A DNA stretch of 61,256 bases, taken from assembly GCA_030844565.1 (NCBI GenBank), contig JAUUNK010000006.1, positions 1 through 61,256 of the forward strand. The letters are read 5' to 3'. A program made the position numbers and the translations under genes. The notes under the pieces were generated by a model. It worked only from the letters and a program-made list of their open reading frames with translations. It made no database searches and had not been told where the DNA came from. The stretch is from Bacteroides ovatus. GTDB taxonomy: Bacteria > Bacteroidota > Bacteroidia > Bacteroidales > Bacteroidaceae. Shown here in pieces: positions 42,307 through 50,607 of the stretch; position 1 is the stretch's first letter; each line of letters begins with the position of its first letter.

Positions 42307-43389
42307 ATGGCAACAACAAATAAAATATGCAAAGTGCGCGTACAAAACCCTTTGTCGATGTTTAATACCGTTGGCCAAGAGTTGGAAAACATATTCGCAG
42401 CGCACAATATCAACGATGCAGAGGAGCAAATAGGGATAAAAAACCTCAGCCGCAAAGAGTATCTGACGGATCGCCAGATAGAAAAAGCCTGTCAGATAAC
42501 CGGATTAGGCATAGAACTGAAAACATTTCTGGTGAACTTCCAGCAAGAATATAAAAGAGACAAGATGCAGTGCATGGCACGCTATAAAGAGTCCCGCAAG
42601 AACTTCACGCAATTGAAGAAAATCCTTCCTTTGCTAAGGAATGAGTTTAATGAAGGCGTTGATCTGCTGGATGATATCCTTGACTATTTCAATGTAGATT
42701 CGGAAGATGAAATATTTGCGAAATCCCAAGAAGCAGCCGTACTGTTCAGGCAGCAGAACAATACTGACGTAGACCCTATCAATTTGAAAGCATGGCTTCG
42801 GCGCGGGGAACTTGATTTTCAGCAAATGGAACTTCCCGCCTACGATGAAATGGCATTTTTCCAGTGGATTGATTCTGGCGAATGGAAACAGCAACTTGAG
42901 AATGTGGACTATTTTATGGGATTACCTCAGAAATTGGCAGTCTATGGTGTGGCGCTTGTTTATGTGCCTTTTCTTCCTAAAACGGTATATGGTTCAGTAA
43001 GATGGGTGGACGGACATCCCCTTATAGAAATATCTGACAGAAACCAAGATTTGGCAACCTGCTGGTTCACCTTGTTTCATGAATTCGGGCACGTTATAAA
43101 GCATAAGAATATGGAGATTCTGGAAGGCGAGATAAACAATTCTAAATCCAAGAAGACTAAACTAGAGACTGAGGCAAATAAATTTGCCAATCATTACCTG
43201 TTCAATGGAGATGAGTTGCGGAAAGAAGTATTTTTCAATAAAAAAAGAGGAATATGTATGAATGCTAATTGCCTCTCTGCGAAATATGGTGTCAACAGTT
43301 TGCTGGTCTCATATTGGTTATTAAAGGCACAATATCAGCCTGCATTCCAGCGGAAAATACATGTTGATTTCACTTCTACTTACCAATAG
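42307..43389 (+). CDS. ImmA/IrrE-family metallopeptidase-domain protein
   Basis: The 360-residue protein has a C-terminal ImmA/IrrE zinc peptidase: HEFGH at 258-262 (the HExxH core is intact) and downstream EANKFANHYL, whose Glu supplies the third ligand. The N-terminal 200 residues are helical (KEYLTDRQIEKACQITGLGI) and lack a recognisable XRE helix-turn-helix, unlike most HTH-ImmA antitoxins. ImmA-type peptidases cleave repressors (ICEBs1) or act as antitoxin parts. Here it is coupled to the RelE/HigB-like gene and followed by a strong terminator, so antitoxin or phage-defence regulator are the main options. Confidence 0.88.
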   Translation: MATTNKICKVRVQNPLSMFNTVGQELENIFAAHNINDAEEQIGIKNLSRKEYLTDRQIEKACQITGLGIELKTFLVNFQQEYKRDKMQCMARYKESRKNFTQLKKILPLLRNEFNEGVDLLDDILDYFNVDSEDEIFAKSQEAAVLFRQQNNTDVDPINLKAWLRRGELDFQQMELPAYDEMAFFQWIDSGEWKQQLENVDYFMGLPQKLAVYGVALVYVPFLPKTVYGSVRWVDGHPLIEISDRNQDLATCWFTLFHEFGHVIKHKNMEILEGEINNSKSKKTKLETEANKFANHYLFNGDELRKEVFFNKKRGICMNANCLSAKYGVNSLLVSYWLLKAQYQPAFQRKIHVDFTSTYQ

Positions 43390-43405
43390 ATATTAAATAA
43401 TGCAA

Positions 43406-43445
43406 CAATCCCCGGCAGATGGTTAGTCTGTCGGGGATTGTTTTT
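43406..43445 (+). terminator. Rho-independent terminator of the cargo pair
   Basis: CAATCCCCG-GCAGA (43406-43419) pairs with TCTG-TCGGGGATTG (43427-43440) around a short loop and TTTTT follows. It closes the toxin-like/ImmA transcript. Confidence 0.85.
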
Positions 43446-43453
43446 GGTAAATG

Positions 43454-43663
43454 CTATTCCCCCGGTTCCCCCAGGTACTCCACAATCGCCTCATGTTGGA
43501 GCGGCGTCAGCGCCCTCTGCCTTGGCGCGAAGTGCAATTCCTCCAGCCTGGCGGACAGTTGGGGGTTGAGCACAATCCATCGGTGGAGTTGCGCCGAAGC
43601 GCTCCGGGGTGTGGAACGGGGGAAATACTGTTGGGCAAGTTCGCTCATGTAAATGGCATTCAT
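43454..43663 (-). CDS. DUF4248 protein
   Basis: The 69-residue protein (MSELAQQYFPRSTPRSASAQ, LHRWIVLNPQLSARL, LTPLQHEAIVEYLGEPGE) matches DUF4248, a Bacteroidales family near phage and mobile genes whose fold resembles a small DNA-binding helix bundle. An alternative start at 43648 (MSELAQ) would shorten it by five residues. It is on the minus strand downstream of the HU-like gene, beyond that gene's terminator. Confidence 0.85.
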   Translation of the reverse strand: MNAIYMSELAQQYFPRSTPRSASAQLHRWIVLNPQLSARLEELHFAPRQRALTPLQHEAIVEYLGEPGE

Positions 43664-43688
43664 ACAGGATTTGTTGGTTAAAGTTAAT

Positions 43689-43732
43689 AAAAAAACTACC
43701 CGGTAGTCATCCTTCGGCTACTACCGGGTAGT
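43689..43732 (-). terminator. Rho-independent terminator of the HU-like gene
   Basis: On the minus strand a perfect 13-bp stem (ACTACCCGGTAGT with ACTACCGGGTAGT; plus coordinates 43695-43707 and 43720-43732) is followed by seven T. A second hairpin with G-T pairs lies just before it at 43,743-43,772. Confidence 0.85.
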
Positions 43733-43778
43733 CACTTGCTTACCGCGTAGTAACCATGCCGTTGCTACGTGGTGGTTT

Positions 43779-44264
43779 TCATCCCAGCGGGTCGGGCGCT
43801 TCGCCTCCTCCGGGGTTGGACGGGTCGGCAGGTTCCGAAGGGGTGGCGGGGTCGTCGGGCACCTCTTTCTTTCCGTATACCTTCGTGAAGCTCAGCGCTT
43901 CGCTTCGGGTAGCCGTTTTCACCATCTTTCCGGGGCGGAACTGGATGTGCGCGGCGGTGATGTTTGCCGAGGTGAATTCCTTTTTGGTTTTCGTGCCGTT
44001 GCTGCACACCTGTATCTGGAAGGAACCGAAGTTTTCCATTTTCACAATCTTGCCCGCCGCCAGCTGCACCTTCATTTGCCGTATCAGCGCCCTCATCACG
44101 TTGAGCACGTCGCCGTCGGTCAGCGAGGTGGCGTAGGAAATCTCTTCCGCCATGTCGTCCATGGTCACTTCGCCGTCGGCCTGCGCCTTGGCGTAATACT
44201 TCTTCTCTGCCGTGTCGTCCCCCGGCTTGGAGCTCATCAGAGCTAGCGAATACTTTACACTCAT
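43779..44264 (-). CDS. HU-family DNA-binding protein (Bacteroides type)
   Basis: The 161-residue protein has the IHF/HU fold with the Bacteroidetes variant layout: MSVKYSLALMSSKPG, a helical part (DMAEEISYATSLTDGDVLNV), KIVKMENFGSFQIQV (the HU signature with GSF) and a beta-arm region, then a low-complexity Pro/Gly-rich tail (about 130-161). Such proteins bend or coat DNA. It is the last gene of the leftward group and is preceded by the AT-rich ATTCATAATTC leader repeat. Confidence 0.9.
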   Translation of the reverse strand: MSVKYSLALMSSKPGDDTAEKKYYAKAQADGEVTMDDMAEEISYATSLTDGDVLNVMRALIRQMKVQLAAGKIVKMENFGSFQIQVCSNGTKTKKEFTSANITAAHIQFRPGKMVKTATRSEALSFTKVYGKKEVPDDPATPSEPADPSNPGGGEAPDPLG

Positions 44265-44402
44265 CTTTTTGAATTATGAATTTTGAATTATGAATGATGA
44301 ATTGGTTGCCAATTCCGGGGGCAAAGGTGGGAGAAAGGGAATTTACGGGGTGGCAGAACACGTTTTGGGGCGGGTTTAGTTGCATTGACAGGTGATTATT
44401 AT

Positions 44403-44410
44403 TATTTTTG
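44403..44410 (+). promoter_or_regulatory. -7 promoter element close to a start codon
   Basis: TATTTTTG matches TAnnTTTG, and GTTG at 44379-44382 is a one-mismatch -33 box at 20 nt. The first ATG (44414) lies only 4 nt after the box, so the mRNA would be leaderless or the ATG at 44453 would be used. Confidence 0.5.
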
Positions 44411-44413
44411 CAA

Positions 44414-44692
44414 ATGGGTAATCAATCGGGTAATCAATTTAGTTTTCGGGATATGAAGAAGAACCGGGCAAAAATCTTGGGGCGGAGCTATGCCCGCCGG
44501 GTGGCGGAGATATTGCGTATTTACGACGAGCACGCGCGCAGCGGCTTGAGCAACCGTGAAATCCTGCGGCGGTATATCTATCCCGTCTATCCCATTTGCG
44601 AGAAGACTTTCTACAATATCATCAATGCCAGTGCCGACCCGCGCATCGTGCGTCAACAGGATGAGCTGGAGCGTCAGCTTTCGTTGTTCTGA
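44414..44692 (+). CDS. Small helical phage protein, possible regulator
   Basis: The 92-residue basic protein contains NRAKILGRSYARRVAEILRI and a probable DNA-binding helical part (LSNREILRRYIYPVYPICEK, then TFYNIINAS). It is the only rightward gene among the leftward head genes and its 3' end overlaps the tail-completion gene by 19 bp. Position between early and structural genes would suit a Mor/C-type activator of late transcription, but I see no decisive motif. An alternative start is at 44453. Confidence 0.65.
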   Translation: MGNQSGNQFSFRDMKKNRAKILGRSYARRVAEILRIYDEHARSGLSNREILRRYIYPVYPICEKTFYNIINASADPRIVRQQDELERQLSLF

Positions 44693-45132
44693 ATCCCGTC
44701 CGTCAGGGTTGTTGTGTATTCCGTTTCATATACTTTGATGCACCCCGGTCCGGAGAATTGCCGGCTGGTGCGGCGTATGAGTACGGTAGCGCATCCGGCG
44801 AACCGGTGCCCATGCAGGCAGGAATTGAGTTTGCTTGCCAGCGCCATGCGTTCGGCTACGTGCTGTTCCTGGGTGCTGCCATAGTGGGTGTCGTCGTAGC
44901 AGTCGAAAGCCAGGAGGACGGTAAGGGTGGTTTTTCCGTGCTGCATGCCGGTTTTCATGGTGTCCCAGATCGTTTCGGGGATGCTGATGAGAACGCAGGG
45001 AAAGGTCACGGGGTACTGGTCTTCACCGTTCTGCAGGGCTTGCAGCTGCCCGCAGTCTTCGTCGATGAGTGTGACGGTACCGCCTACGTGGCGGTCAATC
45101 TGTTGTTGGAGGTCGTTAAAGAGTTGTTCCAT
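44674..45132 (-). CDS. Putative tail terminator/completion protein
   Basis: The 152-residue protein (MEQLFNDLQQQIDRHVGGTV, VTFPCVLISIPETIWDTMKT, TLTVLLAFDCYDDTHYGST) has the size and alpha/beta pattern of neck-tail terminator proteins in siphophages. It sits directly after the gpG-like virion morphogenesis gene, where these genes usually occur. The assignment is by context and shape. Confidence 0.6.
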   Translation of the reverse strand: MEQLFNDLQQQIDRHVGGTVTLIDEDCGQLQALQNGEDQYPVTFPCVLISIPETIWDTMKTGMQHGKTTLTVLLAFDCYDDTHYGSTQEQHVAERMALASKLNSCLHGHRFAGCATVLIRRTSRQFSGPGCIKVYETEYTTTLTDGIQNNES

Positions 45133-45148
45133 GGAGGTTGTCCTTTTT

Positions 45149-45754
45149 CTAAGTGTTGATAATCCTTTTTATTTCCTGTTCGAGTTTGTCCGCCACTTTC
45201 CCTGACAGTTCGGGTCCGGGCGTTTCGGGCATGAACTGGCGTTGGGGGATAGGGATGTCCAGCTTTGTCTTTGTTGTGAGGGCAAGGCGTTTCCAGAAGG
45301 TGTCGTCTTCCTTGTCTTCTTCCTCTTCCTTCTTGCCTTCCTTCTCCTTGCCTTTGCCTGTTTGCTCGTAATGTCTTGCCCAGGCAAATTTCCGCATTCG
45401 GGGGGTGACTGCCGGATGGAGCGTGCCGCCTTGGTTGTGTGTGGCGGCATAGGGCTCCCGGGTGAATACGGTGACCGTCCCGTCGCCGGGCGTATAGCGG
45501 ATGCTGCTTGCCAGGTTGTTCCTGCCGGAAAGCAGGGGACCATACCGGGATGCCGCCCCTTTGCCCCCGTTTTTCTGCCGCGCGGTTTCTTTCCATTTGT
45601 GAAATCCGTTGTGGGTGAAGCCGCCTTTGCGGAAATCGTTTTCGATGTGGCGTTTGGCGATGTTTCCCGCAAGGACGGGCATTTTGCGGCGCATCAGGTT
45701 GTCCAGTTGCTTCTGCTTTTGCAATATTCTTCGGTTAAATTCCCGGATGTTCAT
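45149..45754 (-). CDS. Phage virion morphogenesis protein (Mu gpG-like)
   Basis: The 201-residue protein has the gpG/tail-S pattern: an N-terminal helical part (RILQKQKQLDNLMRRKMP), AKRHIENDFRKGGFTHNGF, the core WKETARQKN and LLSGRNNLASSIRYTPGDGT, and a motif TREPYAATHNQGG near residue 105. A Lys/Glu-rich insertion (EKEGKKEEEEDKEDD) interrupts the C-terminal part, and the protein ends QRQFMPETPG, typical of the family. It overlaps the head morphogenesis gene by 4 bp. It probably acts in capsid-tail joining. Confidence 0.85.
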   Translation of the reverse strand: MNIREFNRRILQKQKQLDNLMRRKMPVLAGNIAKRHIENDFRKGGFTHNGFHKWKETARQKNGGKGAASRYGPLLSGRNNLASSIRYTPGDGTVTVFTREPYAATHNQGGTLHPAVTPRMRKFAWARHYEQTGKGKEKEGKKEEEEDKEDDTFWKRLALTTKTKLDIPIPQRQFMPETPGPELSGKVADKLEQEIKRIINT

Positions 45755-46593
45755 GGCTTGCTTTTTTTTGAATTAAGAAATTCTTCGACTGCTTGCTTTG
45801 CGCCCTCATACGCGTTGGCAATATAGGGATGCGTATCACTAAAAAGTTTTCCGTCCATTCCCGGGTTGTTGTCCAGTCCCGGGGCTGGCCGGTTCTCCGG
45901 TGCGTTGTCCTCACCGGGTACGGCGGTTGGCGGTTCGTCGGTGGCGGAGAGGGAGCATTTGCAGTTCCACCGGTCGCCGGGACGGTGGGCTGTCCAGAAG
46001 GGGTGGCTTATGGGGAGAATGGTCCCCCAGAACGCTTTGTGGTCGGATCCCGGGTGGACACTGGTGCTGGGCATCCATTCCAGGTTGGGCAGTATGTCGG
46101 CATACTGCTCGAAGCGCTGCCAGTCGGTAGCCTGTCGGGCGCGGATAACGGCGGTGTTGTATTCCGTGCGGAGCCAGTTTCCCACATGGTGGTCGAGCAT
46201 GGGGCGGACATCTTTCACCCATTGTTCAAACGGTTTTAAAACATCGTTCAAATCGTAGAGTTGTGCGGCGATGTCGTTTTGCAGGCGATGTACCTTGAAG
46301 GCGGAGAAGACGGCACTGCCGTGTTCCATTTTCTGCCGGAAGGCTTCGGGCACTTCGGCCGCCGGGTCGCTTAGGCCTTCGTTGGCGGCTTCGAGGAAGA
46401 TGCGGAAAGTCTCCTTGAAAAGGTTTTCCTCTATCTCTGTCAGGGGATGAAAGTTCTCTTCGTAGATATGCCTCAGTGCGCGTTGCAGTGCCTTGCTGTC
46501 GAAGACGAAAGGAGAAACGGACAAGGGGTCGGTTAACGCTTTGACAAGGGGGACGCCGGGCCGTTCTCCATAGTAGAGGCGGTTCATTACCAT
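45751..46593 (-). CDS. Phage head morphogenesis protein (Mu gpF-like)
   Basis: The 280-residue protein shows the minor head protein signature: RTEYNTAVIRARQATDWQRF, then WGTILPISHPFWTAHRPG and DRWNCKCSLSATDE, the Cys-containing motif of the SPP1 gp7/Mu gpF family. It acts in prohead assembly or DNA ejection. It overlaps the portal gene (either by 7 bp from ATG 46593 or at ATG 46587). Confidence 0.9.
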   Translation of the reverse strand: MVMNRLYYGERPGVPLVKALTDPLSVSPFVFDSKALQRALRHIYEENFHPLTEIEENLFKETFRIFLEAANEGLSDPAAEVPEAFRQKMEHGSAVFSAFKVHRLQNDIAAQLYDLNDVLKPFEQWVKDVRPMLDHHVGNWLRTEYNTAVIRARQATDWQRFEQYADILPNLEWMPSTSVHPGSDHKAFWGTILPISHPFWTAHRPGDRWNCKCSLSATDEPPTAVPGEDNAPENRPAPGLDNNPGMDGKLFSDTHPYIANAYEGAKQAVEEFLNSKKSKP

Positions 46594-47930
46594 TCTAAAG
46601 CCCCGCCGGTCTGCGGGGCTTCCGCGAAAAAAGAGCGTGAACGGTTTTGCGGATGTTTCGCTGGTCCTTCCCCCTTGGGGAGCTTTTCCTCCCCGCAGGA
46701 GGAAAATTGGGATACCTCGGCCTTCTTCTCCGCCATTTCCACCTTCAGCTGCCCGTAGTTGTCGGGGCGTTCTATGTTCAGTTGCTCGTAGAGGTAGTCG
46801 TCGTCGAGCGGCAGGTTGAACACGCTGGCGGCTTTTTCCAGCAACTCGGCGCGGAGCTTCACCTGCTCCAGGTCGGTTTCTTCCACATAGACGAACTCGC
46901 CGCCGGCGGTGTCCACGCCCAGGGCGGCAAAGAGGTCGGTCATGTCATAGTTCAGCAGGTTGAGGATGGCGAGGGCGTCTTGCCCGATAAGTTCCTGCTC
47001 CACCTTGTTGTGCACGGTGCCCAGTGCCTGCGTGCCCGTTTCGCTGGCTTCGGTGGTGAGGGTGTTGCCCAGCACCGCCTTGCTCATCTCGGCGTTGCAG
47101 CGGTCCACGAGGCTGCTGTATAGTTCGCTGCTCCCGGTGGTGTTGGCTGTCTCTACGAATTCCAGGTTGGAACCTTCGGGAGTGAAGAAGGAAGAAGCGC
47201 CTCCTTGTGCCTTGGCTGCCTCCATGGCTGCGGCAAGCGCGTCCGGGTCTGCCGCGTCGTAGGTATATTTGCGGATGGGCATACCGAAGATCTCGGAAAA
47301 CTGCGCCCAGTCGCCCACGGTGCCGCGTTTGTAAATGACGTAGGGTGCGCAGCGCGCCAGGATGCCCAGCGGTTCCTTGCCCTGTATCATCAGCAGGTCG
47401 GGATATTCATCGAAGCTCTCACCGGTGATGTCGTGCTGCCGGGTTTTGATGAGCCGCAGCACTGGGTCGACGTGTTTGCGCGGCACGAGATAATAGTCTA
47501 TCCACCCCTTGTCATTGATGTAGAATTGTACCAGGGTGAATCCCCAATATTGGGCATCGAGCGCGTCTTCTATGAACCTCAGGAACCAAGGCGAGGAGAT
47601 CTGCCCGTTCACCCGGTCGTCGGGCACACCGCCCCGGCGAAACTCTATCTTGCGTCCCAACACGCCGCTCTTGCGCTTCTGTATGACGGAGAACAGGTGC
47701 GGGTCCATCAGGCACTCGCTGTAGATGTCGTAGATGCGCACGCGTTGCGTGAAGTCCACGTTCTCGAAGCTGCGGATACCTTGCATGTAGTCGTCCAGCC
47801 CGATGCCGAAGCGTTGGACCTGTGTCAGTACGATGGTGGCTCCCTGGCGGTTCACATTGCCGCCCTCGGTGATGCGGCGGGCGGATGTCTTGGCGGCACG
47901 GTTCTTGAAAAAAGGGATTTGGAATGACAT
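46587..47930 (-). CDS. Portal protein (DUF935, Mu gp29-like)
   Basis: The portal dodecamer is the DNA channel of the head. The 447-residue protein has the DUF935 layout: LTQVQRFGIGLDDYMQGIRS, a helical clip region (DPHLFSVIQKRKSGVLGRK) and the conserved LVPRKHVDPVL and AILNLLNYDMTDLFAALGVD stretches. It is coupled to the gpF-like gene. A two-fold AT-rich leader repeat (47,934-47,973) precedes the ATG. Confidence 0.93.
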   Translation of the reverse strand: MSFQIPFFKNRAAKTSARRITEGGNVNRQGATIVLTQVQRFGIGLDDYMQGIRSFENVDFTQRVRIYDIYSECLMDPHLFSVIQKRKSGVLGRKIEFRRGGVPDDRVNGQISSPWFLRFIEDALDAQYWGFTLVQFYINDKGWIDYYLVPRKHVDPVLRLIKTRQHDITGESFDEYPDLLMIQGKEPLGILARCAPYVIYKRGTVGDWAQFSEIFGMPIRKYTYDAADPDALAAAMEAAKAQGGASSFFTPEGSNLEFVETANTTGSSELYSSLVDRCNAEMSKAVLGNTLTTEASETGTQALGTVHNKVEQELIGQDALAILNLLNYDMTDLFAALGVDTAGGEFVYVEETDLEQVKLRAELLEKAASVFNLPLDDDYLYEQLNIERPDNYGQLKVEMAEKKAEVSQFSSCGEEKLPKGEGPAKHPQNRSRSFFAEAPQTGGALEW

Positions 47931-47983
47931 GGGGGATGAATTTTAAATTATGAATTGTGAATTATGAATTGATGGGCGTTTAT

Positions 47984-48409
47984 CTATAAATGGTTGGTCC
48001 GTTGGGGATTGCTTGCCATCAGCCAGGGGCTGCTCTGCTTCCGTTGCTCTTCCGGCAGGCGGGGTGCGCCGTCGACGGTGACTTTGAATGCCGCCACCTG
48101 TTTCAGCCATTCCACGGCGCGTTCGTACCGGTCCTTGCGTATCTGTGACATGTTCTTGGGGTTGTGTATGGAGAATAGGTGGTAGACCGTAATGTCTACG
48201 GCCATCATCAGTATGAGCTGGTTACGGGCCTCTCCTTGGGCGGCAAATATGGCATCCGTGTCGTAGCGGGCACTGAGGTATCCGCGCATCTCGGCGATGG
48301 CACGGTCTTCGCAGATTTCCACAATGGCTTCGTCGTTGCGTGTCAGGGCGTCCAGTATATCGCGGTGGATGCTGGCGTCGTAGTCTTGGGGCGTGATGAA
48401 GTGGGACAT
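47984..48409 (-). CDS. Phage head-tail connector (DUF1320, Mu gp36-like)
   Basis: The 141-residue helical protein (MSHFITPQDYDASIHRDILD, IAEMRGYLSARYDTDAIFAA, LILMMAVDITVYHLFSIHNP, RYERAVEWLKQVA) matches DUF1320/gp36, a head completion or connector family. It lies between terminase and portal genes, as in several Mu-like phages. Its ATG is preceded by the AT-rich leader repeat. Confidence 0.9.
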   Translation of the reverse strand: MSHFITPQDYDASIHRDILDALTRNDEAIVEICEDRAIAEMRGYLSARYDTDAIFAAQGEARNQLILMMAVDITVYHLFSIHNPKNMSQIRKDRYERAVEWLKQVAAFKVTVDGAPRLPEEQRKQSSPWLMASNPQRTNHL

Positions 48410-48454
48410 TTTTTTTGGATTATGAATTTTGAATTATGAATGAATGGTCGGGGT

Positions 48455-49978
48455 TTAGAGCCTTTTGCGGTTGCTCCGGGCATTATACTTTACTACGGTG
48501 ACGGGTTGCAGCTGCTGCACTTTCTTCTTGAGGATGCGCAGGCCGCCTTCCACGCAGTCGGGACCGTCGGCGGGGAACTTGAGGCGCAGGGTGAATAGCT
48601 TAAACTGGTCTTCCAGGCGTTTCATGTGCGGGTTGTCCCGTTCCGCCTCGTTGAATAGGAGGTTGCCTTCCCGGTTCAGAGGCTCCAGGTTGGCCTCGAT
48701 GCGGGTTGCCTTCTCCGTCTTCCGGTCCTCGTCAGGGTGGATAAAGAGTTGCACGTTCCGTTCGCGGCGTACTTTGGCCACAAGGGGCTTGAAGACTTGT
48801 TGGAAGAAGGGGTCCTGCAATTTGTTGTTCTCCATATAGCAATACACGGCAGTCTTGGCACCCACGTATTCCAGCAGCTGCACGTACCAGTCGATGAAAT
48901 CGGCGTTCACCCCCCGGTCCAGGCGTGCATTGACGACATATACCTTGTCTTTTATCTGCCCCATGAGTATGCAACTCTTGGTACTGCTGTTTTTAGTCTT
49001 GTTCTCGCCGGGGGCGGGGTCGCCGTAGATGACGAGGAAGGGGAACTTCTTCAGGTCCGGCACCCGCCCGTAGCTGATTTCCTTGAACACTTCCCCCTCG
49101 GTGACGGGATTGTTATAATATTCTTTCTGCGCACTGGCGGCGCTGATTTTGCGCAGCACGGTATCTATGTGTTCTTCGGTGTTTTTCTCCGGCCAAGTGC
49201 TGCGGCCTGTGTTGTCGCGGATGTTTACGATGTCGTGATGGTCGGCCAGTGTTGCGGCACGTGCCACGCAGCAGTCGCGGGCAATGAGGTTTCCGCACCA
49301 CACGATCAGGGTGGGCTCGCTGATGCTCCGGGTGGCATAAAACGCCTGTTCGTACCAGTCCCATTTCTTTTGTATGATGTCCGGGTTGCGGCAGTCCTCG
49401 TCCGTGTCGTAGTCGTCCACCAACAGCACGTCGGGCCGTACGGCTTCGTTGCGGCTGCCACGGGGAGCGTTTCCTGCACCGATGGCACGGAAGGCACAAC
49501 CGCATTTGGTTATGAACTCCGTGTCGGTCCACGAACCGAGGTTCACCTGCTCGCCGTAATAAGCCTTGATGCGCCCGTTCGCTTCGAAGTTGGCGCGGTA
49601 AGGGTCGAGCAGGCGCTTGGCGCTGTCCTGCGTTGCACTGGCAAGCATTACGTTCCTCTTCCTCCCTGTCAATGCCAGATACATCACGCAGAACATCACG
49701 ATGGTGCTCTTTGCCAGCTCCCGGCTCCACGACAGCACCTCGTACCATTCGTCATTTTTCAGGATACGGTTGATAGCCCGTTTGTGGAAAGGTGCAAACG
49801 GGTATTTGGCATATTTTTGGAAAAAATACAGGATCCACTCCACAGGATGTGCTTCGAGGTAGAGGCGGTGCTTTTCCCGTTCGGCATGGCTCATGTTCAC
49901 GTCCACGGGGGTGGAATTGCTGATATCTGCCTTGTATTCTTTCCAGCTGGCGAGGGCGGTGCGTTCTTCCTGCTTCAT
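48455..49978 (-). CDS. Terminase large subunit (Mu gp28-like)
   Basis: The 507-residue protein packages phage DNA using an N-terminal ATPase and a C-terminal nuclease. The ATPase shows a variant Walker A (SWSRELAKST, about 83-92), Walker B with DVLLVDDYD and the coupling region TLIVWCGN. The nuclease half begins FLVIYGDPAPGENK and continues with DRGVNADFIDWYVQ, consistent with RNase H-like metal ligands. It follows the small subunit with a 4-bp overlap. Mu-like phages package host-flanked genomes by headful. Confidence 0.93.
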   Translation of the reverse strand: MKQEERTALASWKEYKADISNSTPVDVNMSHAEREKHRLYLEAHPVEWILYFFQKYAKYPFAPFHKRAINRILKNDEWYEVLSWSRELAKSTIVMFCVMYLALTGRKRNVMLASATQDSAKRLLDPYRANFEANGRIKAYYGEQVNLGSWTDTEFITKCGCAFRAIGAGNAPRGSRNEAVRPDVLLVDDYDTDEDCRNPDIIQKKWDWYEQAFYATRSISEPTLIVWCGNLIARDCCVARAATLADHHDIVNIRDNTGRSTWPEKNTEEHIDTVLRKISAASAQKEYYNNPVTEGEVFKEISYGRVPDLKKFPFLVIYGDPAPGENKTKNSSTKSCILMGQIKDKVYVVNARLDRGVNADFIDWYVQLLEYVGAKTAVYCYMENNKLQDPFFQQVFKPLVAKVRRERNVQLFIHPDEDRKTEKATRIEANLEPLNREGNLLFNEAERDNPHMKRLEDQFKLFTLRLKFPADGPDCVEGGLRILKKKVQQLQPVTVVKYNARSNRKRL

Positions 49979-50421
49979 GACAAACTGTCTTTTAAGAATT
50001 TATCCCATAAGATGGTCACTTCCTTGGCCTTGTCCAGGTCGATCGGGCGAATCCACTCAATGAAACGCATGCCTACGTTTACAAGGTCTGTAATGCCCAC
50101 TTCCGTTTCCATCTTCTTGATGGCTGCCGCCAGTTTGCCCAGCGTGTCGGCTTCAGCGCAGGTGGCGAAGCGTTGTCCTTCCGGGCGCGAAAGAATAAGA
50201 TTGTTGAGTTCCGTCACCTGCCGTTGCAGGTTGGCTATTTGCTGTTCACGTCCCAAGGTCAGGCCCACTTTCATTTCTTCCCATTTCTCCGCCGCCGCCC
50301 ACCGTATGATGGTCTGGCGCGATACGCCCACCTTGTCCGCAATCTCCTGTTGCGTGAGATTATCCTTCAGGTAGAGGGTCCGGGCGTAATCCTTTTTTTG
50401 CTGTGTACTTAAATCTGCCAT
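49975..50421 (-). CDS. Terminase small subunit (Mu gp27-like)
   Basis: The 148-residue protein starts MADLSTQQKKDYARTLYLKD and has an N-terminal helix-turn-helix (QEIADKVGVSRQTIIRWAAA) followed by a coiled coil (QQIANLQRQVTELNNL). This is the classical small terminase layout that recognises packaging DNA and loads the large subunit. It overlaps the large-subunit gene by 4 bp and starts the leftward operon. Upstream lies the AT-rich leader repeat (50,428-50,450). Confidence 0.88.
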   Translation of the reverse strand: MADLSTQQKKDYARTLYLKDNLTQQEIADKVGVSRQTIIRWAAAEKWEEMKVGLTLGREQQIANLQRQVTELNNLILSRPEGQRFATCAEADTLGKLAAAIKKMETEVGITDLVNVGMRFIEWIRPIDLDKAKEVTILWDKFLKDSLS

Positions 50422-50571
50422 CTTTTTTGAATTATGAATGGTGAATCCGGAATCGGTTGTCCATTGTGGAAGCAAAGGTTGTGATATGGCAGGGCAATGG
50501 GAAAAAAGCGTGGAGAGGTTGCAGGCAATGCCACAGTGCCTGCATACTTGTCCGTAGCGGTTACACACTTT

Positions 50572-50603
50572 TTTGCGTGGTTGCCCCGTGCCGCGTAAGT
50601 TTG
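50572..50603 (+). promoter_or_regulatory. Late promoter of capsid-tail operon
   Basis: TTTG (50572-50575), exactly 20 nt, then TAAGTTTG (50596-50603): a perfect match. The ATG of the protease gene at 50608 lies at the expected +1, so the RNA should be leaderless or nearly so. Confidence 0.75.
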
Positions 50604-50607
50604 CGGC

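Noticed and set aside
48737..50374. A 545-codon rightward frame across the terminase genes
   Set aside because: It is antisense to the well-supported terminase genes. Its sequence is His/Val-rich without motifs, a typical GC-bias shadow.
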